Shown here: piece after piece, positions 21,903-32,744 of the stretch
Position numbering within the stretch: the stretch's first letter is position 1
Layout: every line of letters begins with the position of its first letter
DNA from: Erythroxylum novogranatense
Lineage: Eukaryota > Streptophyta > Magnoliopsida > Malpighiales > Erythroxylaceae
Length of the DNA stretch: 64,000 nt
Assembly (NCBI GenBank): GCA_029891385.1
Contig: CM057235.1
Span: forward strand, 10,163,001 to 10,227,000
Direction of reading: 5' to 3'
Program-made: the position numbers and the translations under genes
Notes under the pieces: generated by a model
Database searches by the model: none
What the model saw: only the letters and a program-made list of their open reading frames with translations
What the model was told of the DNA's origin: nothing

Positions 21903-23542
21903 ATGGCGCTAAGCTTGACACACAACAAACTAGCGGAAGAAGGTAACACAAATTATCACCCTCCTTTTTTTAATGGTACTAACTACTCTTCTTGTTAAAA
22001 TCCTATGAAGTATCATATTATAAGCGAAGGAGTAGAATATTGAAAGATTATCATCTTCGGTCCACATGTTTCATTAAAAGAAAATGGCGAGGTAAAAACG
22101 AAGCTGGAATATGATGACAATGATTGAAAGCAAGCCTACATCAATGCAAAAGCAATGAAATTGATATATTGTGCCCTCACCGTTGAGGAGAGAAATCGAG
22201 TGAACTCGTGTACAAGTGCTAAAGAAATGTGGGAAAGACTACGCATCACTCATGAAGGAACCAATCAAGTTCGAGAGACAAAGATTAACATGCTTCTCCA
22301 TGACTATGAAATGTTTGTCATGAAGGAAGGTGAGTCTATTTCCACTATGCTTGATCGTTTTGCAGAAATCATAAATGAATTAGGCAACCTTGAAAAGCAT
22401 ATGACGGATAGCGAGAAGGTGAAAAAGATTCTTCGCTCACTACTGAAAGAATGGGACTCACAAGTCACTGCTATCATGGAATCCAAGGATCTCAATCATC
22501 TGGAATTCAACGCCTTGGTGGGATCTCTCATAAACTATGAGATCATTCTTAAGTCAAGAGGAGGAAGAGGTAAGTCACAAAAATCAATTGCTTTAAAAGC
22601 TAATGCTTCTTCTTTTGATGAAAGCGATGAAGAAATAGATGAAGATGATGAAGATGAAAAAATAGCAATGTACGCCAGAAACTTGAGAAAGTTCAAAGGA
22701 CTACTCAAAAATAGGAGGAAAGAATTAAGTGGTGGAAGAAATGAAGAAAGAAAGAAGTACACCATGGAAAGAAGGACCAAAAGCACATCTTCCACATCAA
22801 ATTTTCAGAAAAATGACAAATATGACAAAGGTAAAAAGAAAGCTAGCCTAGTAGCCACTTGGAGTGATGATGAAGATGCATACCAAAGCAATGATGAAAA
22901 CAACTTGGCGCTTATGGCAAATAGCTCAATAAGTGATGATGAAGATGAGGTAACTTTAATTGATCAAGATATTAGAGATTTTTTAATTCTTTACAACTCG
23001 ATTTTGAAGAAGCTATTGAAATCAACAAGAAATTGAGAAAGAAAATAAGGGAATTGGTTGCTGAAAATAATGCTTTACATGAGACGATTGATGATTTAGA
23101 TTGTCCTAAGGAAGATCATTCTGCATGCCTTATTGAAAAGGAAAATCTTATTTGTGAGCTTGAAAGACTTAGAAAGGAATTTTCTTATGTGGTTGGAAAA
23201 TTTGCGAATGGAAACGAAAAGTTTGAAAATTTGTTATCTTTGCAAAAATATTCAATTTCTAAACATGGATTAGAATATGATCCCTTTAATAGAGATTGTT
23301 CCTTGATTTCAAAATTAACTAAGGATGGAAAAGTTGCTCAATGTGCTAGATGCTTGAAAGATGGTCATATAGAACTTGTTTGCAAAAGTATTAGAAGATG
23401 TATTAATGTGAAGAAAATCTGGGTGGTAAAAGGTACAACACCTCCTAATGTGGTCTATATGACTAACCAAAATAGACCCAAGATGGATTGGGTACCAATG
23501 AGAAGAAAGGATGTTTCAGTTGTAGGTACAAGCAAGGAATGA
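21903..23542 (+). pseudogene. SIRE-like Gag with coiled coil and zinc knuckle
   Basis: The start at 21903 (MALSLTHNKLAEEGNTNYHP) is followed by stops near 21995, 22040 and 22127. A clean frame from 22155 carries the UBN2 gag domain (MKLIYCALTVEERNRVNSCT, MWERLRITHEGTNQVRETKI, KILRSLLKEWDSQVTAIMES), an acidic linker, and a break near 23036. The next frame (23033-23542) is a predicted coiled coil (IRELVAENNALHETIDDL and ENLICELERLRKEF), then a CCHC knuckle (CARCLKDGHIELVC) and KKIWVVKG. A long gag with this coiled-coil tail is typical of the Maximus/SIRE lineage. The two frames overlap by four bases with a shift. Confidence 0.85.
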
Positions 23543-23816
23543 AAATCAACCAAGCACATGGTACATTGATAGTGGATGTTCAAGGCATATGAGTGGAGAC
23601 AAGACTCTATTTGCAGAAATTAAACCAAAAAATCAAGGATATGTCACATTTGGAGACAACAATAAAGGTAAAGTCATTGGTGTTGGTAAAGTGGGTAAGG
23701 AACCTCTACCTACCATTGACAATGTTTTGCTTGTTGATGGCTTGAAACATAATTTGCTAAGTGTTTCTCAATTATGCTTATTTTCTTTTTGTGCTCTTTC
23801 TAATTTGCATGGTTAA
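23540..23816 (+). pseudogene. SIRE-like protease, pol truncated after it
   Basis: The frame holds the active site WYIDSGCSRHMSG, GYVTFGDNNKGKVIGVG and LLVDGLKHNLLSVSQLC, which is the complete copia protease core. The sequence then switches to an unrelated tail (LFSFCALSNLHG) and stops. The missing integrase-RT-RNase H block, roughly 3 kb in the family, was removed by an internal deletion at about 23780. The protease acid is intact. Confidence 0.85.
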
Positions 23817-24423
23817 GAAAGATGATCATATTGCTTTCATTAGTTTGAAACTTGGAAATACATATATTGTTGATTGGCTTGTTGACTATTACATCAAGAG
23901 ATAAGGTGTTTAAATGCTTCAGTCGAGTATTACAGCCATAGTCGACTAATACACATTCTCTTTTACCTTTGAGATTTCTTCATGATAATGTTTCTCCACC
24001 ATGATGGTTTTTTTTTGTATCTATCCAAGACCAACATTTCATATTATTTGTATTTGCTTGCTACTTGAGACTATTTGTGTTTGATGACTTGCTTCTCTAT
24101 TTAATGTGATTGCGATATTTCATTTATTGTTGGTTTGTTGTTTTGATTATGACAAAAAGGGGGAGAAAAATGAGAAATTGGATATTCTTTAGTTACTTGA
24201 TTAAGGGGGAGTATGTGATAATTGTTTTTAATTTAAGTCTATCATGATTTCAAATTACTTTTATGAATTTGATCTTACAAGGTTATTAAATTCAATGATT
24301 TATATGATTGAGGAGGAGACTTCTAACCAAAATGACAAGGTATAAAAACCTTGATCAATGGTTCTTTGTTTTCATTTCTTAAACAATTTCTAAGTGTTTT
24401 GTCATTATCAAAAAGGGGGAGAT
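23817..24423 (+). other. SIRE-like 3' internal region with two PPT-like tracts
   Basis: Non-coding. Two purine tracts occur: gacaaaaagggggagaaaaa near 24149-24168 and tcaaaaagggggagattg near 24409-24426, the latter touching the 3' LTR. Repeated PPTs before the 3' LTR are a known trait of Maximus/SIRE elements. A lone GTCGAC unit also occurs near 23940. Confidence 0.75.
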
Positions 24424-25719
24424 TGTTGGACCAATGGTGGTTGACAAATTAAATCTCACTTATTTTTTGATAATAATAAAATGTATAGAATTGGTAAAGA
24501 AATTGTTTCAGGTATTTTGGGATTGATATTTAATAAAAGAATTGTACAAATCAAGATAGCATTAATCTTTGATGGGAAAGAGATTAATCATTGTGGAATC
24601 AAGATGGATATTACCTTAAATGTGCAAGAGATATTCAAGGATGAAGATTATGGATAAGGAACTTCAAAGATATGTATCCCAACAATTAAAGATCAAGATT
24701 TCATGCAAATATAATCGTTGAAGCCAACATAAGTCGACTAGCACATCATAAGTCGACTTATATATCAAGTGAGAACAACATAAGTCGACTAGAACATTAT
24801 AAGTCGACTAATATATGAAGATCTGTCAACACAAGTCGACTAATAGTCCATAAGTCGACTTATCGAATGACACAAGTCGACTTACACAGCATAAGTCGAC
24901 TTATTGAAGAGTAGAGATGAAATTTTACGTAAGTTATTGACACAAGTCGACTTATACACTCGACAAGTCGACTTATGAGTATAGCGAACAGACTCTGATG
25001 AAGTCAATTAGACACAAATGAAAAGGAGGATATTAAGGAACGGTCATATCAATTATACAACGACTAGAATGGCTTCTAACAACTATTTTCTTCAACTATA
25101 AAGAGTGGATGATTGATGAAGAGTAGACAGAGGTTCTACAAGTGAAAATATTTTTCTATTGCTACAAACTTGCTCATTATTATTCTTATCTTGTCACACC
25201 ATTGTATTGAGCTTTGTTCTTCAATCTTTATATTATTTCTCTTACAATTTGAGTGACTAGTGAAAAGTCACTTATGAGGTAGGATTTGTGCCAGAAAACA
25301 AATCGGTTGTAAAGGTAACTTGAGCCAGAAATCAAGTGGTGTTGGTAGGATTTGTGCCGGAAGAAAAATCATTTGTAAAGGTAGCTTGAGCAGGAAATCA
25401 AGTGGTGTTGGTAGGATTTGTGCCGGAAGACAAATCATTTGTAAAGGTAGCTTGAGTCGGAAATCAAGCGGTATTGTAAGAGTTCACACTAAACTAAAAA
25501 GTATGCAGTAAAGTGATTTGTCAAATCCTAAGTGGGAGTTTAGGTAGAGAACGTAGGTCTTAGCACCGAACCTCTATAAAAATAGTGTTTGCTCTTCTTC
25601 CCTACTCTTTACACTTAGATTTGATTGAATTGTTTTTGTGTGAATTAACTTCTGATTTTATTGTAGAAAATTACAAAAAGCTTAAAGATTTATTCAACCC
25701 CCCTTCTAGATCGCTTACA
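24424..25719 (+). repeat. 3' LTR of the SIRE-like element
   Basis: 1296 bp, flanked on the right by the target duplication tttca. It contains ten intact GTCGAC units (24725-24985) and the 66-bp minisatellite (25279-25470). Differences from the 5' LTR are scattered transitions plus two small indels, so the insertion is not very recent. Confidence 0.92.
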
Positions 25720-27830
25720 TTTCAATCAATCACCTTATTGTAAAATCCAAAAAATCCCATTAGCCTTACCCTATCATAAGTTGAATGAAGCATTGAGTAA
25801 TTTGGGGCTTTTATTTTATATTTTATTATGAGATACTTTTATTGGTCCTTCTACTCATGTGTTTATTAAATTTTGCTGCTAATAATTTCTCTTGTTTTTA
25901 TTGTTTTCCCTTGTGTTTAGTGTTATTCAAAAAGATGAAAAAATTTCAAAAAAAATAAAAAAACAGAAAAGAAGAAAAGAAAAAGAAAAAGAGAAAACAA
26001 GGAATAAAGCATAGTAGCATTAGTTAGTAATGAGTCGTTGTAGTCCTTTGTATTCATGTAGTTATTTCATAATTTTAATTTGAGTGTCCCTTTTACGTGA
26101 TAGTTTGTGAATGCTTGTGATCAACCCTTTGCCACTTTGACCTCATCTATGAACCTAGCCCCATTACAACTCTGAATAAAGTCCTTATGATCTATTAGCT
26201 CATATGATCTGAATGAATGATAACTGGTAAAATTGCAAGCCTATGGTAGTGCAATATGTTAGAGAGAGATTGAGAGAAACACTTTGCCCTCAAACACTTG
26301 AGTGTAAGAGTGAAATCTGTGAGAAGAATTCATTTTGATTTCATATTTGCCTTTTAACAAAGATGTCTTATTTTCACATCATTTATTTACATTGATGAAA
26401 AGCAATTATGATATATGTTACAAATTAAGTCTTATTGTCCCAAGTTAATAGATTGTGTACATTTGATCTTATGAAGGATGAATTGACTGAGTGTAGTGGT
26501 TTGACGCGTTTGCTCGAGGGTGAGCAAAGGTTTGGTGTGGAAGAATTTGTTAAGTTATCAATTTGCGCTTATTTTGTACTTAATTTTCTTTAATGTGTTG
26601 AAATTATTATTCAAAATTAATGGAATTATCTTATAATTGTTTGCAGATGATTTTCAACACCTCATAGACGAAATTGAATCAAAAAATGTAAAACAAATTA
26701 AGAAAATCCAAAATTTCAAGTATAGCAGCAATTCAGTCACTAAGCGTGGACACAAGCAATGATGACATTAATTTCTAGATCTGCTTTCAAAATCTGAATT
26801 TGATTCTTTTGAGATTCTTATAATCTTTTAAGATCAGATTGATAGAGATTCACAATATGAACATGTGGGAAATGTGATCTGCAAGATAGGATGAAAAAGG
26901 AAGGGATCAGGAGGCATTAAAAAGGAAAAAAACGTGGTTGTTCATGTTAGTCTTTGTTTAGGATAGAATTTGAATTTCTGCAGTTTTTCTCTTTTGGTTG
27001 TCTTACGTTTTTTGCACTTTTTCTTCTATATTTTTGTATTCTTCAAGAAAGACCAGGGATGGAGACTCATTGTGTTATTATTTTCTTGATTTCTACTTTC
27101 ATTATGAATAGCTAAACTTATTTTTTTGGATAAGGGAAGCCTTGTTACCCGCTATTATGTGTGAGATGTTTCAATAAAGTTTATGTTGTTGATGAACATT
27201 GCATATCTTCTGAATTACTTTTTCTAATTAAATTGGTTGATTTCTAGGTGCATAACTAGGGATTAATTCGTTCAATAGCTAAATTAATGAAATATGACGT
27301 TCAGTTTCGTTAATCACAAGTGGCAATTAGGATTATCTTCTTTACGTTAGAGTTGGAAATTTCAAGAAGATATTTACTTGATTAATTGCACGTCGTACAT
27401 GTATTATCTTGCTCATTGATTTCTTGATTCGTAAAGCTATTATTCAATTATACATACGATCGTATCTAGGTTGTTATTTAATAAGAATGCTAGGATACAT
27501 ATTTATAGTCATTACACTTAAGAGAAAACATCTCCAGTGAATGTTTATTAATGATTGAAATTTTATATCGATGATCAATTTTAGCATAATAACATCGATG
27601 TCCCAAAAACCAAGGTATTACCCATTAAATTTTCAGGTCTAATTATTTATTTTGATTTGTGATTTTTCTTATCCTTTTCCTTACTTTGCCGTGAATTAAA
27701 AATTCCCCCCTTTTTCGTTTTGAATTTGTAACTCCTTTGCCGTTAAGATTCCTCGTGGGAACGATATCCACTTGCCACTACTATATTAATTAAGTGATAT
27801 TTTTTAAATTTGGTTGCAGGTGACAGTAGG
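25720..27830 (+). mobile_element. Athila-like relic, right part with 3' LTR
   Basis: It continues the Athila-like copy after the SIRE-like insertion. The stretch 25725-26547 is non-coding, with an A-rich run at 25935-26010. The segment ctcgagggtgagcaaaggtt (about 26513-26532), followed by tttggtgtggaagaatt, resembles the conserved pre-LTR/PPT zone of Athila elements. The LTR probably starts TGTTAAGTTATC at 26548 and runs to about 27820, where aacgatatccacttgccact lies near its end. The exact right end is uncertain. Confidence 0.62.
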
Positions 27831-27835
27831 ACCAT

Positions 27836-28960
27836 GTAGAAGAGCAAAATTTAAGTAAATAATTATTCTTCTTATATTAAATGCAATATTAAAAAATAAT
27901 GAAATTTTCACTAAAATAATTTTTTACTAATTATTATGCATTATTTATTATGAAAATTAGATAGATTGTACTTATTGTCCTCCAATTTTGAAATATTTAA
28001 AATTTACCATCTATTAATCATCTTTAGTTGTTATAATTGATATTAATTTTATAATTGTTATGATACAATTAGTATTATTTAAAATATATATGTAAAATAT
28101 AATTACATTTACCAGCTAAAATGAAATGTGGATCAATCTAATTATGGGTATTTAATCATATATATGTTTTAGTAAATAGACTTCTACAAATCCACTGTCC
28201 ATGCTTTTCATTTTCAACATTATTATTATTATTATTAATTTGAAACCGAGTATACAAGTCATTGGACTCAAATGTTAAACGATCAGACAAGTATTATGTA
28301 TCAATCAGTCTATCAAAATCAAACAAATCATATGAATTACATGATTAAGGGATTATGAAAAAATTAACACGCCAACTTTTTCACGCTTCCACTTTTCTCT
28401 TCTTTTTTTTTGTTGGCAAGCGTCCAAACTTGATTTGAAGTCAAGTGTGCTATTCTGTTATTTAGTTTCATTTTTATTTTTTAATGTCTTTTTTAGTTTT
28501 TGTTTTGGTTGTAATTTCTGTTTTCTTTCGGATAAAAAAATGGTATTACAGTTAATATTAATAGAGATATATTTTATTATTGATGATAATTATATATTAA
28601 ATAAAACTTAAGGATAAATTATTTTAATTAATTAAATTTATTTTAATCTCTCATATGATATTTATTAATAAAATTATCTTATTTTTAAATAAATAATTAA
28701 AAATTAAATATCATTTTAAATATATTTTATTATTTAATCAATTTTATTTGAAATTTATATATTTTGGAGATATTTTAAACTTAATTAAATTTATTAATAA
28801 TTATTTAATTACTTTTACATTATTTCATTTTAAAAATTAAATTAAATTATTCATATCTTTTATTAATAATTAATTAAATATAATATTAAATTAAATTAAT
28901 CATAACTCTTATTAATAATTAATAATATTAGTTATTCATAACACATGTATATAATAATTA
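27836..28960. repeat. Segment copy A of the AT-rich triplication
   Basis: It begins gtagaagagcaaaattt, contains atgaaatgtggatcaatcta and aatttgaaaccgagtataca, the cacgcttccacttttctctt stretch and an AT-rich tail. Copies B and C match it in the same order, with small indels. Confidence 0.75.
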
Positions 28961-29894
28961 ATAATATATAATTTCTTCCACAAGAACTGACCTTTTATAA
29001 ATTTCTAACCTTATTCATCATAATTCTAGATCCTTGGATCAACTTCTTCTCATTTTAGGAATCTTTCTGAATTAGGTGTGCAAAGTACATAATTTCAGCA
29101 GATTATTTCGATTATTCAACAATTTCTATTCATAACACGTGTATTAGTTTCTTATTTATAAGAATTAAGAATGAGGATGAGGTTTCATACATCATTATCC
29201 ACTAATTGAATTTGGAAAGGAACCCAAAATAGTATCTAAGCTAAACATGATAGAAGGATGGAATGAAATAGCAATATAAGAAACAAATCATGGAGTATAA
29301 CTCACAAAGTAGAGAGATTTATGTTATTTTAAAACTAAATTATGAATGTAAGATAATTATTTTCTTTTAAGAATTTTACAAATAAATATTTGCATTTTAA
29401 TGTTATCTTTATACGTATTGCATCGATATAGTGCACAAAATAAAAAAAAGTTTAACTAAATTATGATATTAATTTCTTTTAATATATGTATATGAATATA
29501 AATACATTTATTTGAATATTGCTCATATATTTATATATGTATTAGTGCATATAATAAATAGAAAAACAATGAGAAATTAAAAATTATGAAGGTGGTTTAA
29601 AATTACTCTAAAATAAATGTAAATTATTATTTAAAATATGTTTCAAGTCAAACTACTTCTTAAATTGCATATTAATTTTTTATTTTATATAATGCATTAA
29701 TTGTTATAATAATTTTTAGGTTAAAAGTTTGATTTACATATAAAATTTTCTTATAAGTATATCCAATATAATTGTATAAAACTTAAAATAAATATAATTG
29801 AGAGTAATATAAAATTTTATTATTAAATATTATGTTATTAAGATAATTCTAAAAGTTTGAAATTTTCCATTGTGTAAAAGTATTTAATGATAGA

Positions 29895-30870
29895 CAAATT
29901 GTAGAAGAGCAAAATTTAAGTAAATAATTATTTCTCTTAGATTAAATAAAATATTAAAAATATAATGAAATTTTCACTAAAATAAAATAAAATATCACTA
30001 ATTATTATGCATTATATGTTATGAAAATTAGATAGACAGTACTTATTGTTCTCCAATTTCGAAATAGTTAAAATTTACCATCTATTAATCATCTTTAATT
30101 GTTATAATTGATATTAATTTTATAATTATTATGATACATTTAATATTATTCAAAATGCATATTTAAAATTATAATTACATTTACTAGCTAAAATGAAATG
30201 TGGATCAATCTAATTCTGAGTATTTAATCATATATATGCTTTAGTAAATAGACTTCTACAAATTTAATGTCCATACTTTTCATTTTCAACATTATTATTA
30301 TTATTAATTTGAAACCGAGTATACAAGTCATTGGACTCAAAATTTAAACGATTAAACAAATATTATGTATTAATCACTCCAAAATTAAACAAATCATATG
30401 AATTACATGATTAACATGCCAATTTTTCACGCTTCCACTTTTCTCTTTTTTTGTTGGTAAGGGTCCAAACATTGATTTGAAGTCAAGTGTGCTACTCTTC
30501 ATTTTTATTTTCTGTTGTAATTTTTATTTTTATTTCTGTTTGTAATTTTGTTCTCTTTAGGTTAAAAATAAAAATCTATATGGTTGTTAATATCAGTATA
30601 GTTATATTTTTATTATTGATAATAATTATATATTAAATAAAACTTAAAGATAAATTATTTTAATTAATTAAATTTATTTTAATCTCTTATATAATATTTA
30701 TTAATAAAATTATCTTATTTTTAAATAAATAGTTTAAAATTACATTTAAAGATATTTTAATTATTTTATCAAATTTTATTTGAAATTTATATATTTTGAA
30801 GATATTTTAAATTTAATTAAATTTAATAATAATAATTTAATTATTTTTATATAATATAATTTTTTAAAAA
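29895..30870. repeat. Segment copy B of the AT-rich triplication
   Basis: Offset from copy A by about 2.06 kb, with the same order of marks and many single-base changes. The A+T-rich tail is shorter than in A. Confidence 0.75.
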
Positions 30871-30882
30871 AAGCATTAAATT

Positions 30883-31021
30883 GTATTAATTTTGATTCGT
30901 GAGAAAATAGGACGACTTAATAAGGATTATAGGGTGTAAGTTAGGGTTTAAGATTTAGCGCCCTCCAACCTAAAACCCTAAATAAATCATTTCTGTTTTC
31001 TCATAAGCCAAGATTAATACA
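30883..31021. mobile_element. 139-bp inverted-repeat (MITE-like) element
   Basis: Terminal inverted repeats of about 29 bp (30883-30911, tgtattaattttgattcg and onward; 30993-31021 inverted) enclose a core that is itself partly palindromic (agggtttaagatttagcg against accctaaa). The arms differ at six positions, all transitions. There is no coding capacity. A target duplication is not evident, so the class is open. Confidence 0.65.
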
Positions 31022-31274
31022 TCTTAATCTTTTGGTTCTTAGACTTAGTCTTGTTTCCCTTCCTCGAGTCTCAGGTGGAACATGTTTTGACAATCATGTT
31101 CTATGTTCTTCATAATTATAAAAGAGAAGTGACATTTTAATTAAAATGTATATATGCATATATTGGTAAAGGACATGCTTTTTTATTTATTACCACTCAA
31201 ATTAGACGAGGAGCCAAACTCTGAGAGACGCCACTGATGCATCAAACGCTTTTGCTGTCTACAAGAAAAAAAAG

Positions 31275-32010
31275 AAACGTGGGTCAATCTAATTCCATGT
31301 ATTTAATCATATCTATGCTTTAGTATTTCAACATTATTATTATTACTAATTTGAAACCGAGTGTACAAGTCATTGGACTCAAAGCTTAAATGATTAAACA
31401 AATATTATGTATCAACCACTCTATCAAAATCAAACGAATCATATGAATTACTTGATTCAATGATTTTGAAAAAATTAACATGCTAATTTTGAAATCAAAT
31501 ACGCTATGTTACGCAAAGACTGTTTAGTTTCATTTTGTAGTTTTAGTTTTATTTTCAGTTTGTAATTTATGTTTTCTTTGGGATAAAAACAAAATTATTT
31601 ATGGTTGTTAATATCAATATAGTTATATTTTATTATTGATGATAATTAAGTATTAAATAAAAATTAAAGATAAATTATTTTAATTAACTAAATTTATTTT
31701 AATATCTTATATAATATTTATTAATAAAATTATCTTATTTTAAATAAATAATTTTAAATTTTGATTTCATTTAAAAATAAATTTAATTTTAAATTATTTA
31801 ATCAAATTTTATTTCAAAATTTATACAATTGAAGATATCTTAAATTTTATTAAACATATTAATAATTATTTAATTATTTTTACATAATTTTGTTTTAAAA
31901 TTAAATTAAATTATTTATAATTTTATTAATAATTACTTTATATTAATTAAATATATGATATTAAATTAAATTATTCATAACTCTTATAAATAATTAATAT
32001 ATCAAATAAT
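31275..32010. repeat. Segment copy C of the AT-rich triplication
   Basis: It starts near acgtgggtcaatctaattcc and includes aatttgaaaccgagtgtaca and the same tail. It lacks the leading part seen in A and B and a middle portion. Confidence 0.7.
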
Positions 32011-32640
32011 ATATATTTAATTGATACTAAACTAGATTATTAAAAAAAACAGAAAATGAAATCCACAGTTTGTGGTTTTCATAAAATTTGAAGGCTTTGT
32101 TTTATAACAAGTTTTAACTAAGTTCGAGTAATGAAAAATAAAACTTTCTTGATTGTCAAAGTATAATTCTCAAATAAATAAAAATATATAAACAATTTAT
32201 TTGAATATATAAATGGATTATTATTTTCTATGGTAAGTGTGACATTTGATCAAATAAATATTGGCTGTTAAAAATATGCATGTCGTATAGTTGACATAAC
32301 TTTTTTTTTCCTCTACATCAAAGTTTTGTTGAAGTATTTTATTTTATTCTTTGACAAGGTTCTTTTTTTAAAAAAAAATTGAAAAGGTGTTGAAGTACTT
32401 TATTACTAACACAAGCCTACGCAATTACTTGAATCTTGCTTTTTCAATAAAAAATTGGAAGTTTATAACATTAAAGCCTCTATCTACATTAATTACTATA
32501 TTATATCAGTCATCTTCCTTTGAAGAGTAGTCGAAGTAATACACGTCCAACTATCGCTCATGTTAAGCATGTTTGCATCAGATTCTCATGGGAACAAATA
32601 TTTGAAGCCTAAAACATAGAGACCTTCCATCCTATTCTCT

Positions 32641-32744
32641 TCTATAAATACCACCAAAGGAGGTGCTTTAGTTGCAAGTCAAAGTCGATCAGAATAGAGT
32701 TTAACTAGTTAGTGTCATTCATTTTAGTATCAAAGCAGTGGAGA
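32641..32744 (+). promoter_or_regulatory. Core promoter and 5' UTR of the terpene synthase
   Basis: A TATA box (tataaat, 32643-32649) lies about 96 bp upstream of the ATG, a normal plant spacing for a 5' UTR of roughly 60-70 bases. No stop-free upstream extension competes with the chosen ATG. Confidence 0.65.

Larger units (their letters stand above)
20620..25719 (+). mobile_element. SIRE-like copia element with intact ends, pol mostly deleted
   Basis: Two LTRs (20620-21874 and 24424-25719) start TGTTGGACCAATGG and end GATCGCTTACA. The 5-bp target duplication tttca (20615-20619 and 25720-25724) is perfect. The PBS (tggtatcagagc, 21877-21888) follows the 5' LTR, and a PPT (aaaaagggggagat, about 24411-24423) precedes the 3' LTR. 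Gag with coiled-coil extension, a CCHC knuckle and the protease start remain; integrase, RT and RNase H are absent. It inserted into the 3' non-coding part of an Athila-like element. Confidence 0.93.
27831..32640. other. AT-rich intergenic block with three diverged segment copies
   Basis: No protein-coding gene is supported. Three related copies in the same orientation lie at about 27836-28960, 29895-30870 and 31275-32010. Shared marks include gtagaagagcaaaatttaag (first two copies), ctaatttgaaaccgag or aatttgaaaccgagtataca, and an AATT-rich tail. The block ends in the promoter of the terpene synthase. Confidence 0.7.

Noticed and set aside
28560..28960. Possible centromeric or satellite DNA from the AATT-rich composition
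   Set aside because: No short regular period is visible. The likeness between copies comes from three longer segments.
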